A stretch of 64,000 nt of DNA from Arcticibacterium luteifluviistationis (GCF_003258705.1 NZ_CP029480.1:5084001-5148000); one strand, 5' to 3'. Counted from the first letter of the stretch, positions 50,070 to 60,551 are shown. Notes: a model not told the origin generated them from the sequence alone. Numbers and translations: made by a program.

Positions 50070-51269
50070 ATGAAGAGTTCGCATCAATTTGACGCCGTTT
50101 TCCTTTACGCCAATGAGGCCATCATTATCACAAATGAGCGAGGAGAAATAGTGCGAATAAATCCAGCAACAGAAAGACTATTCGGCTATGCAGATGAAGA
50201 ACTAATTAGCAAGCGAATTGATACATTGATTCCTGATAGATTTAGAAAAGCTCATGATGGCCATGTAAAAAAATACCATCAAAAACCTAAGCCTAGAGCT
50301 ATGGGAGCCGGCATTGACCTTTTTGCTCGAAAAAAAGATGGTAGGGAGTTTCCTGTAGAAGTAAGTTTAAGTCCCTGTGATATTAATGGAACACAGATGG
50401 TAATTGCTTTCATCATTGATATTACCGAGCGTAAAAGAACAGAAACTCAAGCAAAAGACTATCAGCTAAAGCTAGAACAAGACGTAGAAGACAGAACTTT
50501 AATTCTTCAAGAGGCCATTGAAAAGCTAGAAAACACTAAAAAGAAACTAGATGAATCGCTTCAAAAAGAAAGAGAACTTAATCAGTTAAAATCTAGATTT
50601 ATTTCTACCGCTTCTCATGAATTTAGAACACCATTAGCTACGGTACTCTCTTCGCTCACCTTAGTCGAAAAGTATATTGAGCTTAACGATACGTCTAAAC
50701 AAGAAAAGCACCTTACCAGAATCAAGAAGTCAATTTCAAATTTAACAGACATCTTAAACGACATTCTTTCCGTCAATAAAATTGACGAAGGAAAAATAGT
50801 TTCAAACCCCCACTTATTTAACCTAAACGAACTTTTAGAAGATTTAACATCAGAATTAAACCTCATTACTAAACCGGGGCAAAAAATACTTTTAGACATA
50901 GAGAGTTCTGAAGACATAGAAATCAATCAAGACCCCAAACTACTAAGTCATATCATAAGCAACTTACTTTCTAATGCCATCAAGTTTTCTCACATGGAAA
51001 CAGAAATACACGTGAGAGTAACTGACACAGATGATGATATAAGAATTAGCATTAAAGATGAAGGAATTGGTATCCCAGAATCTGACTTGGAAAACCTATT
51101 CACAAGGTTTTTCCGGTCTGAAAATGCCGGTCAAATTCAAGGAACAGGCTTGGGTCTTTCTATTGTTAACCAATATGCTGAGCTTCTAAACGGAAACGTA
51201 GAATGCATAAGCAAACTCCACAAAGGCAGTGAGTTTATTTTAACTATTCCTAAAACACTTGAAGCATGA
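50070..51269 (+). CDS. PAS-domain sensor histidine kinase
   Basis: The 399-residue cytosolic kinase has an N-terminal PAS domain (about 8-120; NEAIIITNERGEIVRINPATERLFGY), a coiled-coil linker (about 125-172), a HisKA domain with phospho-acceptor His183 in TASHEFRTPLAT, and an ATPase domain (about 270-397) with N, G1 and G2 boxes (NLLSNAIKFS, DEGIGIP, GTGLGLSI). No membrane segment is present, so it senses an internal signal, possibly redox or oxygen as in FixL-type PAS domains. No haem-binding His can be assigned with certainty. It overlaps the receiver-CRP gene by 4 bases. Confidence 0.92.
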   Translation: MKSSHQFDAVFLYANEAIIITNERGEIVRINPATERLFGYADEELISKRIDTLIPDRFRKAHDGHVKKYHQKPKPRAMGAGIDLFARKKDGREFPVEVSLSPCDINGTQMVIAFIIDITERKRTETQAKDYQLKLEQDVEDRTLILQEAIEKLENTKKKLDESLQKERELNQLKSRFISTASHEFRTPLATVLSSLTLVEKYIELNDTSKQEKHLTRIKKSISNLTDILNDILSVNKIDEGKIVSNPHLFNLNELLEDLTSELNLITKPGQKILLDIESSEDIEINQDPKLLSHIISNLLSNAIKFSHMETEIHVRVTDTDDDIRISIKDEGIGIPESDLENLFTRFFRSENAGQIQGTGLGLSIVNQYAELLNGNVECISKLHKGSEFILTIPKTLEA

Positions 51270-52318
51270 AAAAAATATTACTAATAGAAGATAACTTAGA
51301 AATAAGAGAAAACACGGCCGAGATTTTAGAGCTTGATGGATTCGAAGTTATCACCGCTGAAAATGGAAAAATAGGTGTAGAAAAAGCTTTAGGGAGTATC
51401 CCAGATTTGATTATCTGCGACATAATGATGCCTGTTTTAGACGGCTACGGCGTCCTACATTTACTCTCTAAAAATGCTAAAACCGAAGGTATTCCATTTA
51501 TTTTCTTAACTGCCAAAGCAGATAGAAGAGATTTTAGAAGAGGAATGGAAATGGGTGCTGATGATTATATCACTAAACCCTTCGAAGAGCTAGAACTCTT
51601 AAATGCTATAGAAAGCCGTTTAAAAAAACAGGAGCTTGTCAATAAGAAATACAAGCAAATGGAAGGCTTAGAAGAACTCATCAAAGATGTGGGTGGCGAT
51701 GAGGATTTGAGAATTCTAAACCAAAATAGAGAGAAAAGAAACTACCCTAAAAAATCTGACATTTATCGTGAAGGGGCTTATCCATTATACCTTTTTTACA
51801 TTGAAAAAGGTAGAGTAAAAACCTACAAAACCAACGAAGACGGAAAAGAACTCATCGTAGGTCTATATGGAGAAGGTGACTATTTTGGCCATGTTAACCT
51901 CATGACTGATGAATCTTATTCAGAGTCGGCAGCTCCAATTGAAGATTGTGAAATATCACTTATTCCTAAATCAGATTTCAACGATTTACTACATAAAAAC
52001 AGACAAGTTTCTCAAAAATTCATTGCTATCTTATCTAAAGAAATAAAGGAGAACGAAGAACAGCTGATTAAACTCGCCTACAATTCCGTAAGAAAAAGAG
52101 TATCTGAAGCCTTGGTGAAATTCTTTGAACCTATGAACCCAGAGGCATTAAAAGAAGGCATAAAAATAAGTAGAGACGACATATCAAATGTGGCCGGAAC
52201 TTCGCTAGAAACTGCTATTAGAACCCTCTCTGACTTTAAAGATGAAAAACTAATTGAAATAGTTTCTGGTAAAATTAGAATTCTGGAAATGGATAAACTT
52301 AAAGCGTTAAGAAATTAG
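51266..52318 (+). CDS. Response regulator: receiver domain fused to CRP/FNR-type DNA-binding protein
   Basis: The 350-residue protein has a receiver domain (about 1-120, phospho-acceptor Asp52 in IICDIMMP, Lys in ITKPF), a linker, a cNMP-binding-like beta barrel (about 155-255; YIEKGRVKTYKTNEDGKEL, GEGDYFGHVNLM) and a C-terminal CRP-type winged helix (about 265-345). In the recognition helix GTSLETAIRTLSDF, Glu315 and Arg319 match the residues that read the TGA core in CRP and FNR. There are no FNR-type N-terminal cysteines. It is a candidate regulator for the TGA-N6-TCA sites before its own operon and before the cbb3 genes. Its last 12 bases overlap the convergent rsmA. Confidence 0.92.
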   Translation: MKKILLIEDNLEIRENTAEILELDGFEVITAENGKIGVEKALGSIPDLIICDIMMPVLDGYGVLHLLSKNAKTEGIPFIFLTAKADRRDFRRGMEMGADDYITKPFEELELLNAIESRLKKQELVNKKYKQMEGLEELIKDVGGDEDLRILNQNREKRNYPKKSDIYREGAYPLYLFYIEKGRVKTYKTNEDGKELIVGLYGEGDYFGHVNLMTDESYSESAAPIEDCEISLIPKSDFNDLLHKNRQVSQKFIAILSKEIKENEEQLIKLAYNSVRKRVSEALVKFFEPMNPEALKEGIKISRDDISNVAGTSLETAIRTLSDFKDEKLIEIVSGKIRILEMDKLKALRN

Positions 52319-53080
52319 GTTGGTAAGCTCCACAAACTCCTGATAAGTTAGCTGTTCCGCTCTTTTCTGAAGATTTGGATGCTCAAAATCTATCCCCATA
52401 GGTTTAAGAGCATTGCTTAGCATTTTACGGCGTTGGTTAAATCCAGTTTTCACTACAGTGAAAAACTTACGCTCGTCGCAGTCAAGTGTTACATTCTTAT
52501 TTCTTACTAGTCTTATCACACCAGAATCTACTTTTGGTGGTGGGTCAAAAGAAATAGGTGGCACATTTATATGATAATCTATATCATAATAGGCCTGTAA
52601 AAGCACACTTAATATTCCGTATTTCTTGCTTCCAGGCTTTGATGCTATTCGTTCTGCTACTTCTTTTTGAAGCATACAAACCACTTCGTCTACTATATCT
52701 TTGTCTTGTAAAACCTTAAAGAAAATTTGTGAAGAGATGTTGTACGGAAAGTTTCCTATGATACCTATCTTTTCATTTCCCTCTAAAGCTAGCTCTTTTG
52801 TGAGCCACATATTCAGTACGTCTTCATTATAAACACGGCCTTTTAAGGCAGGAAAATGCTCATTAAGGTAAACTACGGATTCACCGTCCAGCTCCACCAC
52901 GTGAGTTTCCATATCTTCTCGGTCCAGCAGATATTTGGTTAAAACACCCATTCCCGGGCCTATCTCTAAAACCTTCTTATACCTCCCTTCTGGCAATATC
53001 AAATCAACAATGTCTTCTGCAATTGCCTCATTGATTAAAAAATGCTGACCAAGATGTTTTTTTGCTCTTACTTTTGCCAT
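52307..53080 (-). CDS. rsmA: 16S rRNA dimethyladenosine transferase
   Basis: The 257-residue enzyme (also called KsgA) dimethylates two adjacent adenosines near the 3' end of 16S rRNA, a late step of small-subunit maturation. Signatures are LGQHFLIN (10-17), VLEIGPGMGVLT for S-adenosylmethionine binding at about 40-51, and NFPYNISSQIFF at about 109-120, the catalytic N-x-PY motif. The C-terminal domain has FNQRRKMLSNALK. It is complete and overlaps the convergent regulator gene by 12 bases. Confidence 0.97.
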   Translation of the reverse strand: MAKVRAKKHLGQHFLINEAIAEDIVDLILPEGRYKKVLEIGPGMGVLTKYLLDREDMETHVVELDGESVVYLNEHFPALKGRVYNEDVLNMWLTKELALEGNEKIGIIGNFPYNISSQIFFKVLQDKDIVDEVVCMLQKEVAERIASKPGSKKYGILSVLLQAYYDIDYHINVPPISFDPPPKVDSGVIRLVRNKNVTLDCDERKFFTVVKTGFNQRRKMLSNALKPMGIDFEHPNLQKRAEQLTYQEFVELTNLIS

Positions 53081-53183
53081 TAAAAAAACGGATAATTAGC
53101 CCCAAAAATAGGTATTAATTCTTAGTTTTAGCTGTTTATTAGCTCAGAGGGTATCCTTAAAATATTTATAGTTCATCACTTCT

Positions 53184-56100
53184 ATGCCAAAAAAAAAGAC
53201 AGCATTTGCAGAATTCGACCCACTTCAAGACTTAATTGATAACACCTCCGAAGTGGTGATGATGCTATCGCCTGATTTAAAATTCCTTTTTGTTAATAAG
53301 GCTTTTAGAGAGGCTTATGGCTTTGCATCAGAAGATGTCATCAATATGTCTTTTATTGACATCATTCACCCTATTTCTTTAAAAGATGTAAAAAACAGGC
53401 TACAGCAAGTAAAACAAGGGCAGGTTGTATCAAATTTTCAGATGATAACCCGAAACAAAGAAGACAAAAGGGTTTATTTGGAAGGAGAGATTACTTGTAG
53501 ATTTGAAGAAGATGAAGTAGTAAATTATAGATGTCTTTTTAGAGACATTACCCAGCGAAGAAGAGCCGAAAGAGCACAAGATTTATATTATTCTATTGCC
53601 CAAGCCAACCTAAAAACTCAAGATTTAAAGGCGTTTTTAAAGATGGTGCATGAAGAACTTCAGAAGAAAATTTACGCCAATAACTTCTTTGTGGCTATTT
53701 ATGAACCTGAAGATAGCTCCATATATTTCCCATATCGTGTAGATGAACAATATCCGACACCCGTAGAAGACAGAAGAAAACTTGGAAGTGGAATTGTTGA
53801 ATATGCCTTGGTTCAAAACAAACCATTGCTTTTTTACAAAGAGGAATTCGAGGAACTTGTCAAGACTGAAAAAATATTCCTTTACGGAAAAGAACTACCA
53901 GAAGTACAGGTAATAGTTCCTTTAAAAGTCAATGGAAAAACCACCGGTGTAATTGGTATCAAATCATACACTGACGCCACCAAATTTAGTAGTAGAAACC
54001 TAGAGCTTTTAGAGTTTGTATCTGGTCAAGTAGCCTTGGCTTTGGTTAGAAAGAAATCTCAAGAAGATCTTTTCATTCAAACTGCTCGTTTAAATGCAGT
54101 TTTTGATAGTAGTTCGCATCAAATATGGACGGTAGACAACAAACGCCACCTTAGCTCTTTCAATAAAAATTACGAAAAGCTTATTCAAGAACAACTGGGA
54201 GCTCCCCCTATGCTAAATGTTAGCATAGAAAAGGTAGGTTGGAAATTAATTACCCCTGAAGATAGACCGTTTCTGAGAGAAAAATATAGCCTAGCTTTTG
54301 AAGGGAAACCCCAATATTTTGAAATGCACTGGGGCGGCATTGACGGTGGAGACGACTGGTACGAGTTTTACCTGAACCCTATTATGTCTACCGATACCGG
54401 TAAAATAACAGAGGTTTCAGGAATTGCCAGAAATGTTACCGAAAAGAGAAAAGCCATAGTTTCCATTCAGAAAAGTGAGGAAAAATTCAGAAACATTATT
54501 GAGTCATTTATTGACATTTATTACCGAACTGACTTAGCTGGTAATGTTACTATGATTTCCCCATCCGTGTTAACGCATACCGGTTACTCCTTAGAAGAAG
54601 TCATTGGAAACAAAGTAGATAAGTTCTTTGAAAATGCCCAAGACAGCTCTCAAAACATCAAAACTCTCCTAAAAACGGGAAGTATTACCAATTTTGATGT
54701 TACTGTTAAAAGAAAAGACGGAGCTGTACGTCAATTCATGCTGAACATCAGGATGATTAAAGACAAACGTGGTCTTCCTTATGCCGTTGAGGGTATTGCC
54801 CGTGACATCACCGAGCTGAAAAAATACGCTAATGAGCTACAAATAGCGAAAACCGAAGCGGAGCACTCCCTAGCAGTCAAAGAGCGTTTCTTGGCCAATA
54901 TGAGTCATGAGATAAGAACGCCAATGAATGGCATCATAGGCATGATAGATGTGCTTAATGAAACGCCACTGGAGTTAGAGCAAAAAGATTATGTAAACAC
55001 TATAAAAAAATCTTCTCAAACGCTGTTAACCATCTTAAATGACATTCTAGATTTATCTAAGATAGAAGCAGGTAAAATGGATCTTCATTTGGTAGATTTT
55101 GAGTTGGAAGAGATACTCAAAACACTCATTGCACTTTTTAATCAAAAAGCTTTTGAGAAAGGTGACACCATTAAGTATGAGCTTTCTAGCAAAGTCCCTA
55201 AGTATTTCAAAGCGGACCAAACCAGAATTCTTCAAATACTGTCAAACCTTACTTCTAATGCCATCAAATTTACCGAAAACGGTGAAATTAGAATTGTAGT
55301 AAGCTTAATAGAACAAGAAGACAATATATTTGAACTTAAGTTTGAGGTAATTGACCAAGGGATAGGCATAACAAAAGAAGACCAAGACAAACTCTTCAAT
55401 GCGTTCCAACAGTTAGACAACTCAACTAGCAAATCGTTTGGAGGAACAGGCCTAGGTTTGGTAATTTCTAGGGAGTTAAGCCAAAGAATGAAAGGCGAAA
55501 TGGGCGTAAACTCAGAAATAGGAAAAGGAAGTACCTTTTGGTTTACCTGTAAGCTTCAAAAGGCAAAAAAGCCTTCTAGCAACAGTCAATCCAATGATGG
55601 CAACATAAAACTAACCGATTACTTTAAAGACATTCATCCAAAAATATTACTCGTTGACGACAACGATGTAAACCGTAAAGTAGCAAGAGAGATTTTGAGG
55701 CGTTCTGGCTGTGAAATGGAAGAAGCCGATTCTGGCAAAAATGCGATTGCTACCTTCGAAAGTAGTCAAGACTTTGACCTTATTCTGATGGATATTCAAA
55801 TGCCTGAAATGGATGGTATTGAAACCACTAAAATACTAAGAGAACGTTTCTCTAAAACCCTACCCAAGGTAGTGGCAATGACCGCATACTCTATGCAAGA
55901 CGATAGAGAGAAGTTTCTTAATAGCGGTTTTGATGGCTATGTTTCTAAACCCATTAGAGCGGCAACCCTCATAAAAACCGTAGAAGATATGGTCAGAGGT
56001 AAGAATATTTCAAAATCAAAGCCTAAAAAAACTAAGGCTTTTAGCTTAGATGATGTTCCTTCTTTTGATAGAACGGTTATAGATGGTTTAAAAGAAATGG

Positions 56101-56387
56101 TAGGTCAAGAAATGTTGATTTCTGTTTTTCAAGATTTTGAAAAGGAAGCGGAGGAGCAAATAAAAAACGCTGAAGTGGCTTTTGAAGATCAAGATATAAA
56201 AATAATTCAGCAAGAATTACATACGCTAAAAGGTAACTCAGGAACTATAGGTTTGATGAAAATTCATGAGATAGTTAAGGCCATAGAGGTGCCAGCAAAA
56301 ACAGGAAACCTTGAGAACTTCAAAGAAAACTTCGACTTACTTAAAGCCGAGTTTAATGCGGTCAGAAAAGATTTCAGTAGCCTATAA
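53184..56387 (+). CDS. Hybrid histidine kinase: PAS-GAF-PAS-PAS-HisKA-ATPase-receiver-Hpt
   Basis: The 1067-residue cytosolic protein carries an entire phosphorelay. In order: PAS (about 10-130), GAF (about 145-290), PAS (about 305-420), PAS (about 430-550), HisKA with His575 (NMSHEIRTPMNG), ATPase domain (about 680-795, GTGLGLVIS), receiver with Asp870 (LMDIQMPEMDG), and Hpt with His1013 (ELHTLKGNSG). No membrane helix is present. The signal is unknown, and no separate output regulator is adjacent, so it may feed a partner elsewhere, possibly the receiver-CRP protein two genes away. The layout resembles BarA/ArcB-type tripartite kinases. Confidence 0.93.
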   Translation: MPKKKTAFAEFDPLQDLIDNTSEVVMMLSPDLKFLFVNKAFREAYGFASEDVINMSFIDIIHPISLKDVKNRLQQVKQGQVVSNFQMITRNKEDKRVYLEGEITCRFEEDEVVNYRCLFRDITQRRRAERAQDLYYSIAQANLKTQDLKAFLKMVHEELQKKIYANNFFVAIYEPEDSSIYFPYRVDEQYPTPVEDRRKLGSGIVEYALVQNKPLLFYKEEFEELVKTEKIFLYGKELPEVQVIVPLKVNGKTTGVIGIKSYTDATKFSSRNLELLEFVSGQVALALVRKKSQEDLFIQTARLNAVFDSSSHQIWTVDNKRHLSSFNKNYEKLIQEQLGAPPMLNVSIEKVGWKLITPEDRPFLREKYSLAFEGKPQYFEMHWGGIDGGDDWYEFYLNPIMSTDTGKITEVSGIARNVTEKRKAIVSIQKSEEKFRNIIESFIDIYYRTDLAGNVTMISPSVLTHTGYSLEEVIGNKVDKFFENAQDSSQNIKTLLKTGSITNFDVTVKRKDGAVRQFMLNIRMIKDKRGLPYAVEGIARDITELKKYANELQIAKTEAEHSLAVKERFLANMSHEIRTPMNGIIGMIDVLNETPLELEQKDYVNTIKKSSQTLLTILNDILDLSKIEAGKMDLHLVDFELEEILKTLIALFNQKAFEKGDTIKYELSSKVPKYFKADQTRILQILSNLTSNAIKFTENGEIRIVVSLIEQEDNIFELKFEVIDQGIGITKEDQDKLFNAFQQLDNSTSKSFGGTGLGLVISRELSQRMKGEMGVNSEIGKGSTFWFTCKLQKAKKPSSNSQSNDGNIKLTDYFKDIHPKILLVDDNDVNRKVAREILRRSGCEMEEADSGKNAIATFESSQDFDLILMDIQMPEMDGIETTKILRERFSKTLPKVVAMTAYSMQDDREKFLNSGFDGYVSKPIRAATLIKTVEDMVRGKNISKSKPKKTKAFSLDDVPSFDRTVIDGLKEMVGQEMLISVFQDFEKEAEEQIKNAEVAFEDQDIKIIQQELHTLKGNSGTIGLMKIHEIVKAIEVPAKTGNLENFKENFDLLKAEFNAVRKDFSSL

Positions 56388-56408
56388 CTCTTATTAAAAG
56401 CATTTTAG

Positions 56409-56416
56409 TAAATTTG
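56409..56416 (+). promoter_or_regulatory. Bacteroidota -7 box (TAAATTTG)
   Basis: An exact TAnnTTTG match in the 76-base gap before the M43 metalloprotease gene, 47 bases ahead of its ATG. Confidence 0.5.
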
Positions 56417-56463
56417 TAATACTGACTACTTACTTAGCATATCAGGAAAAGTGAATCTATAAA

Positions 56464-58965
56464 ATGAATTATACCAAATGGATGACCATATCGGTCTGTC
56501 TATTTATTGGTTTTAGTTTTACCACTAAAGCTCAATTAAGCTGTGGAACTACCCCTAGCCCACTTGAAAAAGTGGAGCTAAAATCTCTTTTACAATACAA
56601 TACTAAAAATTTACGCCGAACTAATTATAATCTTGCAGTAAATGCAGTAGTGGTTCATTCAGATACAGCTTTAGCCGCTTTTGGAAGCTCCGAAATTGAA
56701 ATACTTTTAAACAGAGCCAACCTATATTTTGCCGACTTAGGTATCCAATTTATTCTTAAAGACGACAAGATAAAAGACGTTTACAATAGCAAATTTCAAA
56801 CTTTTAAAAGCATAGACGAACTAGCTTTAAGAAACGAACATGACGTTTTAGATGCCATAAATATTTACTTTGTCAAATCCATTACCAATAAAGACGGCTC
56901 CACTTTAAACGGATACAGTGCACTACCTACCTATAAATCAGGAAGTAACAGCGTTATTCTCAGCTATCAAAATAACAGTGCCGAAAACTTCCAAATCTTA
57001 AAAGACAAAACGTTTTTGCATGAGCTAGGCCACTATTTTGGTCTCCTACACACTTTCCAAGATGGCAACAATACCGATATCACAAAAAGAGAACTGGTAA
57101 CTAGAGGCACTAATGCCAACTGTGTTTATACTGGTGATGAAATTTGTGATACGCCTGCTGACCCTTTTGAGAAGTTATCCAGTTTCAACAATATTAACTG
57201 CTCGCAACCCTTCCCTGAAGATTTAGTGGATGCCAATGGGCAAGCCTACCTCCCTGTTTTTGACAATTTGATGTCTTACCATGTAGGCTGTGGCGATAAC
57301 TTCACCCAGCAGCAATATGAAAGAATGGAAGCCGCTTTAGCCATAAGACTATCTCCAAATGCAGAATACCAAATCACTAGTCAAGAAACTTATTTCGTAA
57401 GCCTTAAAACTCCCAAACAAAAAGTGTACTGTGTTGGGGAAAATGTAAGTTTAGAAATGACCACGAGTGGCACATTTGAAAATGACAATTACTACACCCT
57501 AGAGTTTTCAGACCAAACTGGTGATAACTTTCACGATGTAGAAGCTACTTTTTTTCAAGACAGCCTTCATTTTACTATTCCTGAAGCTCTCGTAACTGGG
57601 TTAAACTATAGGTTTCGTCTAAAAACATCTTCTCCCGAAGTAAGCAGTTTCCCTACTCAAAACATTCAAATAAAAGGTAAAGGTCAAATTTCACTTTCTA
57701 CTAACAAATCAATTACCAATATTGGTGATTTTATTTATTTAAATGTAAATACTGTGGGCGGAGGCCCTTGGAGTTTTGAATTATCTGATGGTAGAAAATT
57801 CACAAACATTAATGTGCCTGAATTAGCCATAGCTACCCAAATAAATGAGACCAGTACTTTTTCATTAAAAACAGCCGAGCGTGCATGTGGTTTGAGTATG
57901 GATAGTACACAACTAACCATTGAAGTAGTGCCGCCTGCTATTTCTATTGCAAGTTCTTTCGTTACTGATATTTGCAAAAAATCTATTGTTAAAATCCCTG
58001 CTAGAGGTTTAAATATTGACAAAATTGCGACCTATAATATTATCTTAAATGGTGAGAATAAAAGCTATATCGTAAAACCAACTATCTCCACCACATCGGT
58101 CAACTTTATGGTGCCAGATGAAGTAGAAGAAGGAGAAACCTTTGACCTAAAGATAGATGGAGAGAGTTTAGGAGATTACAGCGAAACATTTAAAGTCAAG
58201 GTGTTTGAAGCTCCAAGCCAACCAAAAATAATAAGTCCAATAAGGTATTGCTTTAACTCCCCTGCCACATCATTAACAGCCGAAGGAGACAGCTTAAGGT
58301 GGTTTTTTGCAGAAAATGATGGCATACCTTACCCTTCAATCACACCAAAAACTGCGGAAGAAGGTATTTTCTATTATTACGTTTCGCAGGTTTCAGCAAA
58401 TGGCTGCGGCAGCGAAAGAAGTAAAATTGAAGTACAAATAAAGCCACCCGTTACTGCAAACCTAAGTGGAGCGGCTGTTATAGTAACAGGCGATTCTACC
58501 AAGCTTAGGTTTGACCTTACAGGAGAAGCACCCTGGAATCTTGAAATGGCAGACGGTACAGTACTAACAGCCAAAAGTGAAACTTTTGAATACTATGTTA
58601 AACCGTATAACTCTACCGAGTATATTCTAAAGAAAGTAAACAACCCATGTGGCAATGGTTTTGTATCTGGCAGTGCTGAAATTCAGGTTATCTTGCCACT
58701 TGGCTTAAACCCTGAAATACCAAAATCTCTAATAGCTTTCCCTGTACCAGCGAAAGACTACCTTGATTTGAGGTTTGAGGAGAATACAAACGAATCTGCA
58801 CCGATGGAATTTTACAGTTTTACGGGTCATCTGCAAATGAAACAAACGCTTCTGTTTCAAAATGGCCTAACAAGAATAAAGCTCCCAGAATTAAATCCTG
58901 GAAGCTATATTTTAAAGTTGACCCGTGGTACGGAAACCTATTACAAAACCATCGTAGTGCGTTAG
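56464..58965 (+). CDS. T9SS-exported M43-type metalloprotease
   Basis: The 833-residue product has a signal peptide (residues 1-23, ending TKAQ). A metzincin catalytic domain of the M43 (cytophagalysin/pappalysin) group follows, with the zinc motif HELGHYFGLLH (His186, Glu187, His190, His196) and the Met-turn NLMSYHVGCGD at about 269. Residues about 310-740 are repeated Ig-like/beta domains with scattered Cys. A T9SS type A sorting domain forms the last 75 residues (AFPVPAKDYLDLRF ... YKTIVVR). The protein is secreted or attached to the cell surface and likely degrades proteins. It converges with the porin gene one base away. Confidence 0.93.
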   Translation: MNYTKWMTISVCLFIGFSFTTKAQLSCGTTPSPLEKVELKSLLQYNTKNLRRTNYNLAVNAVVVHSDTALAAFGSSEIEILLNRANLYFADLGIQFILKDDKIKDVYNSKFQTFKSIDELALRNEHDVLDAINIYFVKSITNKDGSTLNGYSALPTYKSGSNSVILSYQNNSAENFQILKDKTFLHELGHYFGLLHTFQDGNNTDITKRELVTRGTNANCVYTGDEICDTPADPFEKLSSFNNINCSQPFPEDLVDANGQAYLPVFDNLMSYHVGCGDNFTQQQYERMEAALAIRLSPNAEYQITSQETYFVSLKTPKQKVYCVGENVSLEMTTSGTFENDNYYTLEFSDQTGDNFHDVEATFFQDSLHFTIPEALVTGLNYRFRLKTSSPEVSSFPTQNIQIKGKGQISLSTNKSITNIGDFIYLNVNTVGGGPWSFELSDGRKFTNINVPELAIATQINETSTFSLKTAERACGLSMDSTQLTIEVVPPAISIASSFVTDICKKSIVKIPARGLNIDKIATYNIILNGENKSYIVKPTISTTSVNFMVPDEVEEGETFDLKIDGESLGDYSETFKVKVFEAPSQPKIISPIRYCFNSPATSLTAEGDSLRWFFAENDGIPYPSITPKTAEEGIFYYYVSQVSANGCGSERSKIEVQIKPPVTANLSGAAVIVTGDSTKLRFDLTGEAPWNLEMADGTVLTAKSETFEYYVKPYNSTEYILKKVNNPCGNGFVSGSAEIQVILPLGLNPEIPKSLIAFPVPAKDYLDLRFEENTNESAPMEFYSFTGHLQMKQTLLFQNGLTRIKLPELNPGSYILKLTRGTETYYKTIVVR

Positions 58966-58966
58966 T

Positions 58967-60472
58967 TTAGAAAAAAGTACCAATAGTAAAAGTCAAATTA
59001 CCGCTCTTGCTTGAAATCAAAGAAGAGTCAAAATCCTCTGCATTTGATAAACTATATGGTGTATAAGCACTATCAAAGGTATTGGCTGAATAAGCAGCAT
59101 CTATAAAAAACTTAGGCGAACGATAACCTAAACCTCCAGAAACTATCAATTTACTCCTATCGACGCCATCATTCACATTAATTGGGTCACCCATATAATT
59201 TAAACCACCTCTCAGTCTGAAGCTTGACTTTCTAAGTTCTAAGCCTCCTTTAATGTTAACCACATTTTTATAGTAATTACTTATAGCATTTGTTTGTTCA
59301 TCAGCCCATTGGCTAAGGTCTTTATTCTTTATTCCCATTCCTCTATACCCTACATATTCGGCTTGAACGCTAAGCATACCTATTTTTTTAGGTAGCATAT
59401 ACGAGGCTCCTACATTAGCTCTTAAAGGTGACGAAACTTTGTAATTAAAATCCCCGGGAAGGCTTTCTATAGTTGAAAAGTCAGTTTCAAATGTATTTGG
59501 CAGTTGGTTTATTTGAACACTTGAATAAAGTGTCTCTTTCGCTCCTAAAACCGTTGGTGTTGTAACATTGACACCAATGTTAATATTTCTAGATGCTTTA
59601 AAGATTGCTCCCAAACTTAAATTTGCACCAAAACCACTTACTATTAAGTCATCAGTAATTGCAAATTCCTCAAAAATCTCACCTTGAGGAAAGTTTTCGT
59701 AATGATAAGTTACCATGTTATAGTTTAACGTTTGCAAACCTAAACTAGCCCCTAAATAAGTTTTGTCACCCAAATTAGCAGCATAAGATAAGTTTAACTG
59801 ACCCAAATTACCGGACTCAGAAACACTTCCCTGCTGATTTACTGGAAAACTAGGCTCACCCACTACATAACCATCCTCAAAAGGATTAATTAGGTAGGCC
59901 TGATAATACATTGACTCTCTAGTATCGGTATATCCCGTTATAGGGTCAAATTCATTATCTAAATCCGTTGGGGTAGCTCCGCTACTATTTGCTTCTTCTG
60001 CAAAGGCATCCATCATAGAACTTCTTTGATTAGCCCCAGAATAAGAGTGTTCATTATGAAAATTGACAAGTGTATTATAGCTAATACCAAAATTAGAACG
60101 CTTTATTTTACCATTTCGCCCTGGCTTACTAAAAACCACTGAGGCTTGTCCCAAACCAAAATTTGAAGACTTATTACTTGATGTATTTCCTAAATAAGTA
60201 GAAGTGGTAGTTAGATTTCTAAAAACAGGGCTAATGCTAAATTCAGACCTATTATAAAAGCCCAAACCAGCTGGGTTAACAATACTGCTACTAGCATCAC
60301 CTCCTAAGGCTGTAAATGCACCACCCATGCCTAAACTTCTGGCTGACCCATAGTTACTGTATTGCGAAAAACGAAAGGCGTCTTCCCCGTAAAAATGACC
60401 AGCTACATCCTGAGCTTGCACTAGGGCCACGCTTGACAGAAAAGCTGTAAAACTTAATATTAACTTTTTCAT
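58967..60472 (-). CDS. OmpP1/FadL-family outer-membrane transporter
   Basis: The 501-residue product has a Sec signal peptide (residues 1-20) and the FadL-type N-terminus: FRFSQYSNYGSARSLGMGGAFTALGGDASSSIVNPAGLGFY, the NPA motif typical of the family's N-terminal hatch. The remainder is a 14-strand-like barrel ending LTFTIGTFF with a terminal Phe. It should let hydrophobic compounds cross the outer membrane; the substrate is not shown. It is a single gene on the minus strand, downstream of the low-complexity lipoprotein gene but separated from it by a terminator. Confidence 0.9.
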   Translation of the reverse strand: MKKLILSFTAFLSSVALVQAQDVAGHFYGEDAFRFSQYSNYGSARSLGMGGAFTALGGDASSSIVNPAGLGFYNRSEFSISPVFRNLTTTSTYLGNTSSNKSSNFGLGQASVVFSKPGRNGKIKRSNFGISYNTLVNFHNEHSYSGANQRSSMMDAFAEEANSSGATPTDLDNEFDPITGYTDTRESMYYQAYLINPFEDGYVVGEPSFPVNQQGSVSESGNLGQLNLSYAANLGDKTYLGASLGLQTLNYNMVTYHYENFPQGEIFEEFAITDDLIVSGFGANLSLGAIFKASRNINIGVNVTTPTVLGAKETLYSSVQINQLPNTFETDFSTIESLPGDFNYKVSSPLRANVGASYMLPKKIGMLSVQAEYVGYRGMGIKNKDLSQWADEQTNAISNYYKNVVNIKGGLELRKSSFRLRGGLNYMGDPINVNDGVDRSKLIVSGGLGYRSPKFFIDAAYSANTFDSAYTPYSLSNAEDFDSSLISSKSGNLTFTIGTFF

Positions 60473-60551
60473 ATAATTTTTTATTGATGATATAGAGGTA
60501 GCTTCATAACGTATGAAATTAAAGATTCTATATCTCGGGCTTGAATTTCAC

